Below are positions 41,204-52,768 of a stretch of 64,000 nucleotides of DNA, piece by piece. Each line of letters begins with the position of its first letter. Position 1 is the first letter of the stretch. The position numbers and the translations under genes were made by a program. Source of the DNA: Panaeolus papilionaceus (taxonomy: Eukaryota; Basidiomycota; Agaricomycetes; Agaricales); NCBI GenBank assembly GCA_015501605.1, contig JADNRZ010000002.1, forward strand, positions 2,852,001 to 2,916,000, in the 5' to 3' direction. A model generated the notes under the pieces. That model did no database searches. It was not told where the DNA came from and saw only the letters and a program-made list of their open reading frames with translations.

Positions 41204-42126
41204 ATGAAGCTTACTCCAGAGCTACTTGCTCAAGCTCAGTCTCATCTTAATCCTGTAAAAGAAAGGCAATTAGATCTTAGAGGTTAGCAGAAATTACAAC
41301 ATTTCTACCAAGATCAACTCACACATCCCAACCAGGTTATAAAATACCTGCTATTGAAAATCTTGGTGTTACAAGAGTCAGTTTATTATATTCTATCTTT
41401 TTATTGGTTTAATACTAATAATAATAAAACACAGGATCAACACGATGCCATAGATTTTACAGACAACGCTATCATCACCTTGGGTAACCTACCTCTCCTC
41501 AAACGACTTCATACTCTCTTGCTTGCAAACAACCGAATACAGAACATTTCACCCTCAATTCATCTATCAGCACCCAACCTCCATACTCTCGTTTTAACCA
41601 ACAACAACATCTCCGAACTCGGTGATCTTGAGCCTTTGAAAGAGCTCAAACATCTGCAATACATCTCTCTTTTAGGCAACCCCGTGCGCGAAAAAAAGTG
41701 GTATCGTGAATGGCTAGCATTCAGAATTCCAAGTCTCAGAGTCATCGATTTCCAGCGAATTCGTGACAAGGTACGTGTACTCGTTTTTATTTGCACAACC
41801 GCAGGTGAATCCTAAGCACCACGCGTCATTTTCAATAGGAACGAACACATGCGAAGCAGTTGTTCGTGACAGCAGAGGGTCTACCCACTGCTCTTGCAAC
41901 AACCATCTCGACAACCGTGTCCACACATTCCACAAAAACGACACTAACAATCGACGAGCCCAGGGCTGCTGCTAACAACCTCAAAGCTGGACGGTTAATG
42001 TCCAAGGAAGACCAAGAAAAGGTCAAGGCTGCCATTGCAAAAGCCACATCCATGGAGGAGGTTAGAAGGCTCGAAAGAAGTCTACGGGAAGGTTACGTCC
42101 CAGAATTGGATTCGGTTGGAGCATAG
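41204..42126 (+). CDS. U2 snRNP protein A' (Lea1 homologue)
   Basis: Leucine-rich-repeat protein that binds U2 snRNA together with U2B'' in the spliceosome. Spliced reading: MKLTPELLAQAQSHLNPVKE, RQLDLRG, YKIPAIENLGVTR, DQHDAIDFTDNAI. LRR blocks follow: LKRLHTLLLANNRI, LHTLVLTNNNISEL and LQYISLLGNPV, and the LRR cap VREKKWYREWLAFRIPSLR. This matches the U2A' family along its length. The C-terminal third is helical (MSKEDQEKVKAAIAKATS, EEVRRLERSLREG). Three introns, of which the first two are close to the start. Confidence 0.93.
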
Positions 42127-42242
42127 CTCTATGTACTGTTCCATTGGTATCTCCCATACTGTATTGATGCAATTTGTATTTTCATTGCGTGCTTCTTAAA
42201 TATTCGACGACCATCATACGGCAGTGTAGACGCCATGATCTA

Positions 42243-43149
42243 TTAACCCTTAATACCAGCATTTCCGATCCATAAGCCGTGCAATCCCAGTGCAACGACC
42301 GCGCTCAAATTGGCCAATGAACTGATTCCATGAAGCATTCCGAAACGACGGTTAAGAGATTTCATCTCGGAGGACACCTGTCAAGTTGTTAGCAAAACAA
42401 GACCGTGAAGAGTCAAGTGTTCGTACTCCTGGTTCATTATACAATTTCCCTTCTTCCTTCTCGAGCTTGTGGCGCTTGAACATCGTCCTAGAGATTGAAC
42501 GCGGAATATAAACACGAATTCGAATGCTTGATACATCGACAGACTCACTTGCTAGTCATAGGTCCAATGACAAAATAATTGAAGCCTTGAGCTCCCAGTA
42601 CGCTGCCGAGTAGATACGCTTGGGCGACATCAGCAAGCAACGGCTTGGTAATATTTCTCAAGATGTTGGGATGGTTCAAAGTCCAACCAAACAAGAGGCC
42701 CGAGGAAAGTGCCATCGAGAGGACAAAATATATGGGGAACGTCTGGTGCTGCAGATTTCCGAATTGCTGGCGAGCTGTAGAGAAGTAATAGGGCGCTTAT
42801 GAACACCCAAATCTACAGAAAATGAAGTCTAATCCATACGTAGAGTTCTGAATGCAATCACTCCTGTGAGGACAAGAGGTGCAATATAGGGGCTCCAATT
42901 AGCCATCATGGGTTGTTGTGTCATGAAATCTCCCGCTGCTGAGTGCAGAGTCGATATACATACCTCCAAAGAATGTAACCCAAACGGCTGAGCTTAGATA
43001 TGAGTTTATGTTTACTAAACACTGAGCCATAGTGACGTACACATCCCGAAGAGCCATGAATAGCCAACCATGTAGAGGCCATTCACATTGACCAACTTGG
43101 TCAGTGTCATAAAAGAAAGTACTACTTCACTGTCAGGGGCACGTAGCAT
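42243..43149 (-). CDS. TMEM205-like (DUF4149) membrane protein
   Basis: Small multi-span membrane protein of unknown function. Spliced parts: MLRAPDSEVVLSFMTLTKLV, NVNGLYMVGYSWLFGM, SVWVTFFGG, then FRTLPRQQFGNLQHQTFPIY (the family's block after helix 1), FVLSMALSSGLLFGWTLNHP, VAQAYLLGSVLGAQGFNYFV, and the C-terminal block MKSLNRRFGMLHGISSLANL followed by the last helix. About four membrane segments. Starts are possible at 43149 or at a later Met (MTLTKLV), because homologues often begin there. Adjacent to RIP1 on the same strand. Confidence 0.78.
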
Positions 43150-43417
43150 GGCCGTATGAATGATACTCTAATCAGCTTAAGTTAGGATGGTGGTTGAGAA
43201 CAAGGAAGGGTAAACTAAGCAGGGTTCCAACCATGAGAATAATACCAACACATATTGGGCTTTGCATGACACTGGAAACGTATCAACTCCGGGTTCCACG
43301 TAACATATTCTTGGTATGTCTTAAGAAAACACGACGCAATCGCAATTATCAAGCAAAACCAATTCTCTATTGCTGAATTTGACTATAATATAACCATCCA
43401 AATGTCTACAATGTAAG

Positions 43418-44522
43418 TTAACCAATGACGAGCTTGGCATCAGCCTCTGAGAACTCGTATTGTGGGATCTCGAGGTTAAGCTGAGAGAGAAAGAAATCAG
43501 AGTCAATGATTTTAGGTAGGGGTATACAAGAACTCGGATGAGACTTACAGGAGCAGGTCCCTTGCGAGCACGACCAGCTGAAAAAAGGACATCAACAGAC
43601 AGTCACAGCAAATGTATAATTCTAACTCACAAATGTCATAGTGAGAACCGTGGCATGGACAGAACCTATAAAACGGACAATATCAAAACCCAATTCATGA
43701 TTTTTAAAAATATACAAGTCAGCGTACCATCCTCCATAGTCACCGGCCTCTCCGATAGGAACACAACCCAAGTGGGTGCAAACACCAAGCATGACGAGCC
43801 ATTCGGGCTTCTTGACGCGGTCCTCGTCGGACTGTGGATCCCTGAAGACTTTCCAGTCTACGGAGCGAGCCTCCTCAATCTCAGACTGAGTCCTATGACG
43901 GATGAAAACGGGCTTGCCGCGCCATTTGATAATAACATTCTTTCCCTCAGGGATGGTGGTGAGGTCGACTTCTACTTTGGCAAGAGCAAGAACGTCGGCA
44001 GAGGCAGCCATACTCTGGAGGAACTCGGAAACGGATGACTTGGCGGCTGATGCGGAGATGATACCGAGGGATCCAACCATGAAGTATGACAGAGCACGAT
44101 TGGAATCTGGATTTGTACGGTATGAAGAGAAGTCGGGAACTTCAGGCGCATCTTTCCTGGCAACAGAAGTATGGATATAACGTTGCTGGAAGTTGGCATG
44201 AGGGGCTATTCAAAATATTTCAATTTTGCAGAATTATTGAATCAATTTCTTGTATAAAAATCGACAAAATACAGAAGAAATATTACATACCAGAGGTGAA
44301 GGTCTTGGAAACGAGACCTAGAGGAGTCTTGTAGATACCAGATGCCCATCTCGGAGCAACGTCAGCACGGGGAGAAGCGTGCTCACCATGGCCATGAGCG
44401 TGAGGGTCGTGTGGGGCCTTTGCAGCGATATTAAGGAGAGGAGCGCTGGGGATTCCACTAGGGAGAGCGCGAAGAGTAGGCGCAAGGGTTGTGGCCTTTT
44501 TGACGGCCTGCAGAATAGCCAT
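43418..44522 (-). CDS. RIP1: Rieske iron-sulfur subunit of the cytochrome bc1 complex
   Basis: Catalytic subunit of complex III, mitochondrial inner membrane; carries the 2Fe-2S cluster that takes electrons from ubiquinol. The N-terminus ([20 protein letters not shown]) is a mitochondrial presequence. Then comes a membrane anchor near [19 protein letters not shown], the flexible hinge ([16 protein letters not shown]), and the cluster domain with PVFIRHRT. Cluster motifs are VCTHLGCVP (box 1, in the exon near 43770-43800) and CPCHGSHYD (box 2, across 43630-43665). The protein ends [19 protein letters not shown]. Several small introns are present, two of them inside the cluster domain. Confidence 0.97.
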
Positions 44523-44721
44523 GGCGTTTCAAAAGAGTTAATGCTTTCAAAGGTTGTAAATAATTCAAACACCTCACAAGTGTTACCCTCTAATCGGAAT
44601 TTGCCGTTTTAAACTCTGCCGTTCCCGTTCCGTTCCGGCTACCAATCACATTTCACTCATTTTATTTTTAAAATGATAATTCAAATAAATCATTTTTTTA
44701 ATAATAAAAATGACAATTAAT

Positions 44722-46294
44722 CTAAACTCTTTCAATGTGCTTGTCAAGGCATTTAAACACACGTTCTTTGGGAAATTCAGCTGCAACTGAACGTCCTTTA
44801 GCAGCAATGAATCGTCTCATCAACTCTGGGTAGTCGGTGATAATTCCATCAACTCCCCATTGTAGTAGTTGCTCAGCAATGTTCATGCGATCGACCTGTA
44901 AAAAATAATCTCTCGTCAGAATTACATATCGTCTGCAACCAAGAATACAAACAGTCCAAGGAGCAACGACCAAGCCATTTTTATGTGCCTCTTCAATCAT
45001 TTCCTTGGTGGTGAATGGAACATAACCAGCTTGTGACGGGTCTGGAGCAGTGCTAGAATTGTCAACGGCAGCAGGGGACAAAATATCCGCCCTGATAGAC
45101 TTGGCTGCGTTGGCAATCTTCTGTCCAGTGGTGCTTCCAGGGAACTTGGAAACATCGACACCACCGAGCCAAGGGGAAATACCACCGTCCGAGCCATAGA
45201 GAGTAGTGCTATCAATTAGAGCAGCGGTCAAGATGCGAGGCTCGAGCGCCTGTGCAAATCGTTTAGTTGCTATTCGTTGAAATGAATCTAGGAAAAACGA
45301 ACCTTCATTTGAATGATAGACCTCCAATCAAAGCTTTGATACTGTATGAAGAAGACCTTAATATGCTGTTCATGATGAATCGATGAAATACCCATACAGC
45401 AATCTGATTCAACTTATAGCCACTCTTCACGAATAACTTGTATTGTGCCTTGACGAAATCGTCAGGGGATCGCGTGCTGTTAGTATCGACGGGGTTGATC
45501 TTGGATTCAATGTTCCACAACAGCCGGCGTTCGCTATCGACACATCGCGCAAAACTGAACAATTCATCCAGTGTCGAAATCTTGGTTCCGGGGTAGCTGG
45601 TTTGAAGCGCTGAAAGCAAACCGTTAGCTACCTGAGCCGCCAATGAATGATAAAAACATACGGTATCCAGAGAGGCGATTTGAACCACAGTCAAGGGTTT
45701 TAATCTGAGCCAACGTGAGGTTGGCAACATGCTTGTCGATATATGGGAACAAAGGATCGTCCTTGAACTGTCAAAAGATCGATATAACGCTCAAAACCTC
45801 AATGAATTCGATCTCAATGAATATCAATGACGTACAGCAGGTTTGGTATCTCTGCACTTCTCGCTGCTGATTACTTCGTCATGCCACACGATAACGGCGC
45901 CATCCTGCACATAAAGGCGTCAAACTTTCGGAAGTTATTAATGCTGGACGTTTACCTACCTTTGTTAATCCGTTATCCAACTCGAGGGTGGTGACACCAT
46001 CGATCATACCCCTTGCGTTTGAAAAAAAGTCCCGATTATTAAAGAAGCGGCGACGGCGAGAAGCACGGTCGACTCACCATGCAAACGCTGGAAGGGTACT
46101 CTCGACCACCTCTCCGCGACCACCTCGGTGACCCTTTAAAAATTGTGTAATGTCACATCATTAATTCGCCACCTCGAAAGCAAACAACCCACCTGAACAT
46201 CAAAGACTTTGGGTTTCCCGAGAAGACTCTGGGATGGCGCTGCAAGGGCCAACACAGCGTGCGAGAGAAGATACACAGAGGCAGAAATAAACAT
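44722..46294 (-). CDS. Secreted glycerophosphodiester phosphodiesterase
   Basis: Hydrolyses glycerophosphodiesters to glycerol-3-phosphate and alcohol; TIM-barrel GDPD family. The signal peptide is MFISASVYLLSHAVLALAAP. The catalytic barrel starts GHRGGRGEVVESTLPAF and has TTLELDNGLTKDGAVIVWHD, with the family's HR, ExD and HD residues in place. Later blocks are ISTLDELFSFAR, RRLLWNIESKINPV, YQSFDWRSI, NGLVVAPWTV and WGVDGIITDYPE, the family's C-terminal signature. Eight or so exons. Secretion and the long C-terminal half fit extracellular fungal GDPDs used for phosphate and choline scavenging. Confidence 0.93.
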
Positions 46295-47874
46295 TGTAAA
46301 GCAAAGGTTGTACGTCGACAAGGAAATGTCGCCAGACGGGTTTAGCAGATCCTCCCAGGTCAAGGGTCGGCAGAGAAGCCCCCATCTGCACAAAATCGCT
46401 CCCCTTTATTGCTGCAAGGCGTCAGCATATGAAAACAGTCAAAAAAAGTCAACAAATTCTTCAGGCGGAAAAAGCATCCAGGAGTCTCGCGTATCCACAT
46501 GGCACCTCACATCGTGGCTGCAACCAGGTCGTCTCGCGAAATGACGAACGTTCAAGCATTTGCACTGACGCTGATTGCCAAACTTCGGATGTTTTGGTAA
46601 CCCCTTTGCGAATAAATGACAGGTATGCACATTTTGGTGTCACTGGGTGTGGACAAGAGAGCAAGAAACATATGAAGAGAGTGGTCCTCGGGAGAAAAAC
46701 GTTCTGATCCAAGCTTCGTGATGGACAGACATGTTCCGTCCTTCACATAAGCAATTGGAGGACATGTGCAATTACAAACGTGCAGTTGCAAAGGTGTTTA
46801 AAGCACCTAAATGGTGCGTGTTCAAGATATATTTACATCATGATCATGATTCTTATGAGAGGGGGGATTTATACCAAGAACACCTACACAAGCTTCAAGA
46901 CCTTCTCTCTTGATGTAGCATTATGGTAAAGAAGCTAAACCTTCGTCTGCAACCTTGGCAGGCCTATGCGGAAACTTGCACGCAGATTGCCAAGGCGTCG
47001 GATCATTCGAAGATGACGGGGTATATGGAATTCTTGATAATCCGTACCATGGACGAGATGGTCCCTGGCGCTTGCATGATAGCTAGACAAAATCCGCTTG
47101 CTTGGGTTTGAAGCGAAGGGAGGAAGCATAGCGTAGATTTGGGAGTTCCCTGTGCTATCATTTCTGCAGAGGCGTTGTAGCGTTGGTGGTTGACCCTGAT
47201 TTCGAATTTGAGCAATTCGAGCTGGCGGACTTGCCACCGACATTCGCCAATCCAAGGTTTTTCCATTCGTCTCGTTCCATTAGTCCCCTACAATAATCAT
47301 CCATTCAATAAAAATGAGACGGAAGTCAAAGATTGCATTCTTACTTTTGCATCCTGCAGTCTAAATAATCCTTACTCAACAGACGACAAGGACTGGATTC
47401 ACTGCCATTCTCTCGCAAACACTTCATGTACGTCTGCATTTTTTCCTTACATTCCCCTGTTTTTTTTTTAGAATAAAGTTTGACGTGGCATTATACAATT
47501 ACATACCATAGTGATCCAAAGGGAAAGAGCCTCTATCTGGAGGATTTGGCTTAAAACCGATACTAATTGAAGGAGGTCGTCCGAATGACATTGGTATACA
47601 GTATAGTTCAAGTTAGAGGGAAGAGGGGCCGGCCACCGAAAGCCTTCCGGCGAAACGGCGTGTGAACGGCTTTCTCGCCCGATGGCTAAAAAGATTAAAT
47701 AGCACTTGGGCTCTTGGACATCTCGTCTCTCCTTCTTTCACTCTCAACGCCTTTCAAAAACTATCCTATCATGTTAATGTCCTGAAGTACCATACATCTC
47801 CCAAAAGCAAACGAAAAAAAATGCAAGAGTCGAATACTAAACAAAGCAGGCAATAGATCTCCAGAGCTTGGTGC
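46295..47874. other. Intergenic, no gene recognised
   Basis: About 1.6 kb between the GDPD start and the bZIP stop. Overlapping frames of 60 to 110 codons occur on both strands without domains, splice series or good start codons. Includes the GDPD promoter region. Confidence 0.45.
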
Positions 47875-49140
47875 TTACTTCTTGCCGCTCTTTGGGACCT
47901 TTTTGCCCTTTCCTTTGGACTTGACGCTCTCTTCGTCCTCTGATGGCTCATCCGAAGAATCGCTGTGTTCTTTGTCTTGGGCAACTTCTGTCGGCTTAGT
48001 AGAAGACGAAGAACTCTGACTACCTGTCGAGTATGGGCCATTGGTGGCAAGAGCAGCAACTTGGCTCAATGCTTCCGCACTGGACATGTTACTTGCTGCA
48101 AATCGTGTACCTTTAAGCATAACGATTTCCTTTAGCCATCCATTCTCTCGGCGCAAATCCGCCACCTCACGCTCGAGCTCTTCAGCGCGGCCTGTCAAGT
48201 CTGACACTGAGCGCTCGAGCGTTATCGTCCTGTGTTTCTTCTTGACTCGGAATCGTGCTGCTCAGACGCTATTAGGATCGTCGTCGCGTTATTAGGGCGA
48301 TAGAGGCACGACACACCTGAAGCAGCTGTGTTTCTGCGGCGTTTCTCATCCGAGATGGCATGCCTCTCTGCTTCTGTCATCTCGACCTCGGGTGAACTTG
48401 CTGAATGGGGTCCGCTCGATGTAGATTGACCACGCATGGTCGCGCGAGCCGTCGTCGAAGCTTCTGCAGTTGAAGTCGAAGGGATTGGCGGGCTCGCCAC
48501 GGAGGCAGGGGTGACCGGGAACTGTTGCTCCCAGTATGATGCGGGGGGCTGGGCGCCTGTGGCTGCGATCGTGTGTTGCATTCCTGTAAGGGTGTTTGGG
48601 TCGTAGTGACTTGAACCAGCCTGCGTCTGGTGTGGCTGCTGCTGAATGTGGGTTCCGTAAGGAGGCCAAGGGAAGTCAAGGGAGGAGAGTGGGGGGAGCT
48701 GGGGTGGATGTGCGATGGGATTGTGCTGAAGAAAGTTACCATAGAATGCAGGGTTGGGAGCCATCGATGAATAAGCAGCTGCAGCGTTCAATAAATTGGG
48801 ATATGCTTGATTGATACTTCCAGAACTGGAGGCCAATTGGGCCAACAGTGTAGCATCCTGATATTGTTAACTGGTGTTGAGTATCCCCTTGATCCAGAAA
48901 GCAGTGACTGACGGAGTACTTACTCACCGTATTTAGGTCCATTGGCTGCTGTAACCTTGTATTGTTTACAGAATTATTCGACCGTGATTGTTGACGATTT
49001 CGTGAGTTTTGTTGTTGGTCGTGCTCGTGATCCATGTCAAAGGCGAAAATGACTTGTTTCCAGCGTTCTAATTCTTTGACGGCTGAGGGGGGTGTGGAAG
49101 TTGCAAGTTCCTCAAGAGGCTCGCTTTTGAGAGACATCAT
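47875..49140 (-). CDS. bZIP transcription factor, CYS3/MetR-like
   Basis: DNA-binding regulator. Three main exons. The N-terminal half is Gln/Asn/Ser/Pro-rich (MMSLKSEPLEEL at the start), a probable activation region. The basic region is DEKRRRNTAASARFRVKKKH followed by a zipper of about five heptads (LERSVSDL through ENGWLKEIVMLKG, about 48110-48240). The RRNTAASARFR signature is typical of fungal CYS3/Met4-type sulfur regulators and of related Gcn4-like factors. The C-terminus is Ser/Glu-rich and ends in a lysine cluster (KGKGKKVPKSGKK). Regulation of sulfur genes is inference from the basic region only. Diverges from NPL4 across about 590 bp. Confidence 0.88.
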
Positions 49141-49732
49141 AACGAGGCCGCGAGTGTAAACAGAATAATAGTCGATGTGCGCGCATTTCAGGATTCAGGG
49201 AACATAAGGCAATGACTTCGATTCGCCATCAGTACATAAGATGGCGACAGTTCGAATGAGTAACACGCCATGACCACATTTTAGTCTGATCATTGCCTTT
49301 TGAAGGGGTTCTAATCATACTACAACTAGCTCTTGTTTTCCCAGTCAACCATTTATATTATTCGACATTTATAATTAATACATTATAACAACTTTTAAAA
49401 TATTAATACTTGTAATTTCGTTGGCACGCCTAAAAGGCAAATACTCCAACCTAATTTCGCCATAGGAGCTGCGTATGCCTCCAGACTCCTCTTTCTTTGA
49501 TGATCTCGATTTCTATCTTTGCATATGGACTTTGGTCTTGACTTAGATCTCTAAGAAGACCTTACTTAGTGGTCAATTCACTTGCAAACTGGTACAGGCT
49601 TGACGAACGGCTCGATTAGATATAGATTTGATTAGTCAGCCATTACGCGTTTCTTGAGCCTGACGCGTCCTGGCATGGCTTGAACACTTACACCCTTCAT
49701 CGCGGACCATAACACTCCTTATCGCTCGAAAC
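49141..49732. promoter_or_regulatory. Divergent promoter region of bZIP gene and NPL4
   Basis: About 590 bp, AT-rich in the middle. No exon or repeat recognised, and no specific site could be named. Confidence 0.4.
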
Positions 49733-51955
49733 ATGGTATGTATGTCAAAAATATTTAGTTTTAATCTGTATTTACGAGTATCAGTTGATCAGAATAAGAT
49801 CCAAGGACGGGAACTTTCGTTTGGAAGTTCAGCCAACCGATGATATCTCTGTACTCTACAACAAGGTATGAGCTTTAACCGGATTTTAAACGGCAAGTCT
49901 CCAACCATGGTATCAGATTATTGAGACCTCAACAAATCCCGATCCATCTACCATAACGATTTCAAACCAAACCAGGGGGAACGAGGTCAAGATCTCGAGC
50001 TTGAAAGGCAGGACACTGAAGAACCTTGGTCTGAAGTACGCCTCTTCAATTTTGCTTTCAATAAACTTTAACCGTGTTTTGCAGTCACGGAGATCTCATT
50101 TTTGTCAATTATAAGGAAGCGTCAGCAGCTGAACCCACACCACCGTCCACATCGACTCTCACTACAGAACCCTCTCGTCCAATAGGCGCTGCGCATAGAC
50201 CATGGGAGTCAGTAGTTGAAGACCCTGTCGACACATACTGGCGAGGGCAACCAGGGAAAATACCTCGCTCACGAGATGCCCGATTCTGCAAGCACTCCCT
50301 TAATGGAATGTGCGATTACTGTATGCCTCTCGAACCATATGATGTTGCATACCACAAAGAACATTCGATAAAGCACCTATCCTTTCACTCGTATCTCGCC
50401 AAAGTCACTCCAAAACCTACAGGATCCTCGTCATCCACCCTACCACCTCTAAACTCACCGTCGTATAAAGTCAAGGTACCCTGTCCCACAGGATCCCATC
50501 CAGCATGGCCTGCCAGCATCTGCACAGGTTGTCAGCCTTCGACCATTTCCCTACAATCGCAACAATTTCGAATGGTTGATCATCTTGAGATTGCATCAAT
50601 GGATATTGTAGATCGCTTTCTCCAGGCATGGCGAAAGACAGGTTTACAACGATTTGGGTGGCTGATCGGCAGGTACGAGCCGTATGACAAGGTTCCAATG
50701 GGTGTCAAGGCTGTTGTAGAGGCGATTTACGAGTCGCCACAGCAAGGAGAACTCGACGGCCTTACCTTAGGCTGGCCTTGGGAGGATGAACCCAGAATAA
50801 GGAACCTCGCAGCAGCTGCGTCAACTCCCTTGACGGTTGTAGGCTATATCTTTACGGATCTCGACCCAACCCCCGAAGACCGTACAAAAAACGTGTACAA
50901 GCGTCACCCACAGTCATTCTTCCTATCATCATTGGAGGCTATCTTTGCGGCGACCCTGCAGAAAGCCAATCCCGTTCAGACGAAATCATCCCCCACCGGA
51001 CTATTTTCGTCGCGTTTTGTTACTGCTGTCCTTACTGCTACTGAGGATGGCCAGGTCGACGTCTCTGCCTATCAGGTGTCTGAGCAAGCTGTGGCCATGG
51101 TCGACGCTGATATGATCGAGGCAAGCGTCGAGCCAGGCATTGTGCGAGTTAAGGAAGAAGAACGGACAGCGAACTCTGCGAGATACGTACCTGACGTATT
51201 TTATTCGTACAAGAATGAATACGGTCTAGAAGTCACAAAGAGCGCCAAGCCATGCTTCCCCGTCGAATATCTTCTCGTTAATGTATGTTCGCTGTTTATT
51301 CAGAGACCTCGTGTCACTAACCTCTTGGTCAATAGGTTACACATGGTTTCCCCCAAGCGCCATCGCCTTTCTTCCAGTCGACAACGTTCGCCATCGAAAA
51401 TCGCCCTGGCGTGGAGGACCAGGTTCTTGATCGCGCCATGGCTCAACTCACCAAATTGGAAGCGCCGTCATTGGCGCCCGGAAGTGATTCCTACAAAAAG
51501 ACCGAACTTGCTAGATATCTGAGCGACTTCCATCTGGTGACATTCCTGCAGACAACTCAGCTCTTCAGCGAGGTAAGTACTGGGTATTGTCCTCGTGTTT
51601 TCTCTGTTGCCCACATGTTAGCACCTTATCACAGGCCGACATCACGTTGATGATGAACACCGTATCGTCGCCAAAACTCCTGGAGGATCCTAAAAACATC
51701 GATCCAGTGCTCAAGACGGATAGTTGGCAGACACTCATGACGTTTACGAGGGAGAGTGCGCCAGCCGGGCGTCCTTCAGGTGTGGTAGATGATGACATCC
51801 CCCAAGAAGTACTTGATCAAATCGCTGCTGAGACGGCTGCCAGCGGTAGTAACGCTGGGAGTGGATCTGGCGGTATAAGGATATGCCCGCACTGCACATT
51901 CGAGAACACTCATAGCCGTTCGGATTGCGAAGTGTGTGGATTGCCTTTAGCGTGA
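49733..51955 (+). CDS. NPL4: Npl4, cofactor of Cdc48/p97
   Basis: Ubiquitin-binding adaptor that works with Ufd1 and Cdc48 in ER-associated degradation and other unfolding tasks. Exon 1 is the ATG alone (49733-49735); a 49-base intron then joins it to LIRIRSKDG, the usual Npl4 start. An N-terminal ubiquitin-like domain ends GLNHGDLIFVNY. The zinc-finger region contains FCKHSLNGMCDYCMPLEPYD and CPTGSHPAWPASICTGCQPS. The inactive MPN domain contains QRFGWLIGRYEPYDKVPMGV and VGYIFTDLDPTPEDR. Later GLEVTKSAKPCFPVEYLLVN, LVTFLQTTQLF and LKTDSWQTLMTF are Npl4 hallmarks. A C-terminal NZF zinc finger (CPHCTFENTHSRSDCEVCGL) ends the protein, as in animal but not yeast Npl4. Confidence 0.95.
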
Positions 51956-52768
51956 TCGTTTAGATGTACAGTGTGATGCTTGCGCGACTGGCGAAACAAC
52001 TGGTGAGGTACTCGTATGTGTTGGTACTAGTACTTCAAAGAGAAGAATTTTTTTTGTATAGTATATGGCTGGATAATATTACTCTTCTATTCAAACAGTT
52101 GAAACCGCGATTGAAGCAAACTCGGAATCTCCAAGACTATGGAAGCCTCGAGGTTGAGGCATCAGTAGTCAATTCACTGTGATTTCGCAATGGCCGCGGA
52201 AGGAGGTATGCGAATGCTCGCTTGCAATCGCTAGCGAAGTGCATGGGATTACAGATGCATGTTTTCCGTATAAGAACCTGGGGTATGGATAGCCGCATCG
52301 TGCTTTCGCACAAAAGTCTGAACCCCACCTTCAGCCCCCCACGTCTTCCTACACCTGACCACACTGAGGGACTCAGGCCCGCATTGCCACTCAAGTCAAG
52401 AGGGTCGTTGTTCTAATGGAGGTACGTAAAATGTCATTATTATCGTTAAGATAGTGTTCATGAACGTATTATCTAGGTGTTGCAGTGAGGGTGATGAGTA
52501 CGAGTTCTACTTTGGAAGGATAAAGCTACTGATATGGGGGACAAATAAAGAGGAGTGTGTCAAAGAAAACAGGTAATACAAATCGAAATAAATCGTTTGA
52601 TACAATTAAACATCCCAAAGAAAAGTGTTATAACAAGGGAATACCACTCCACCACGGCACATGAAAACCCCAATTTGAATCCTATGTCAAGATAAAGACC
52701 ATATATCCCGCTCTTCCTTGCTGTTCAACAGCCCCGTCGCCATACACATATCAAATCAATGTCCGCGT
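51956..52768. other. Convergent intergenic region
   Basis: About 0.8 kb between stops of NPL4 and the Nudix gene. Short frames only; nothing recognised. Confidence 0.45.
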
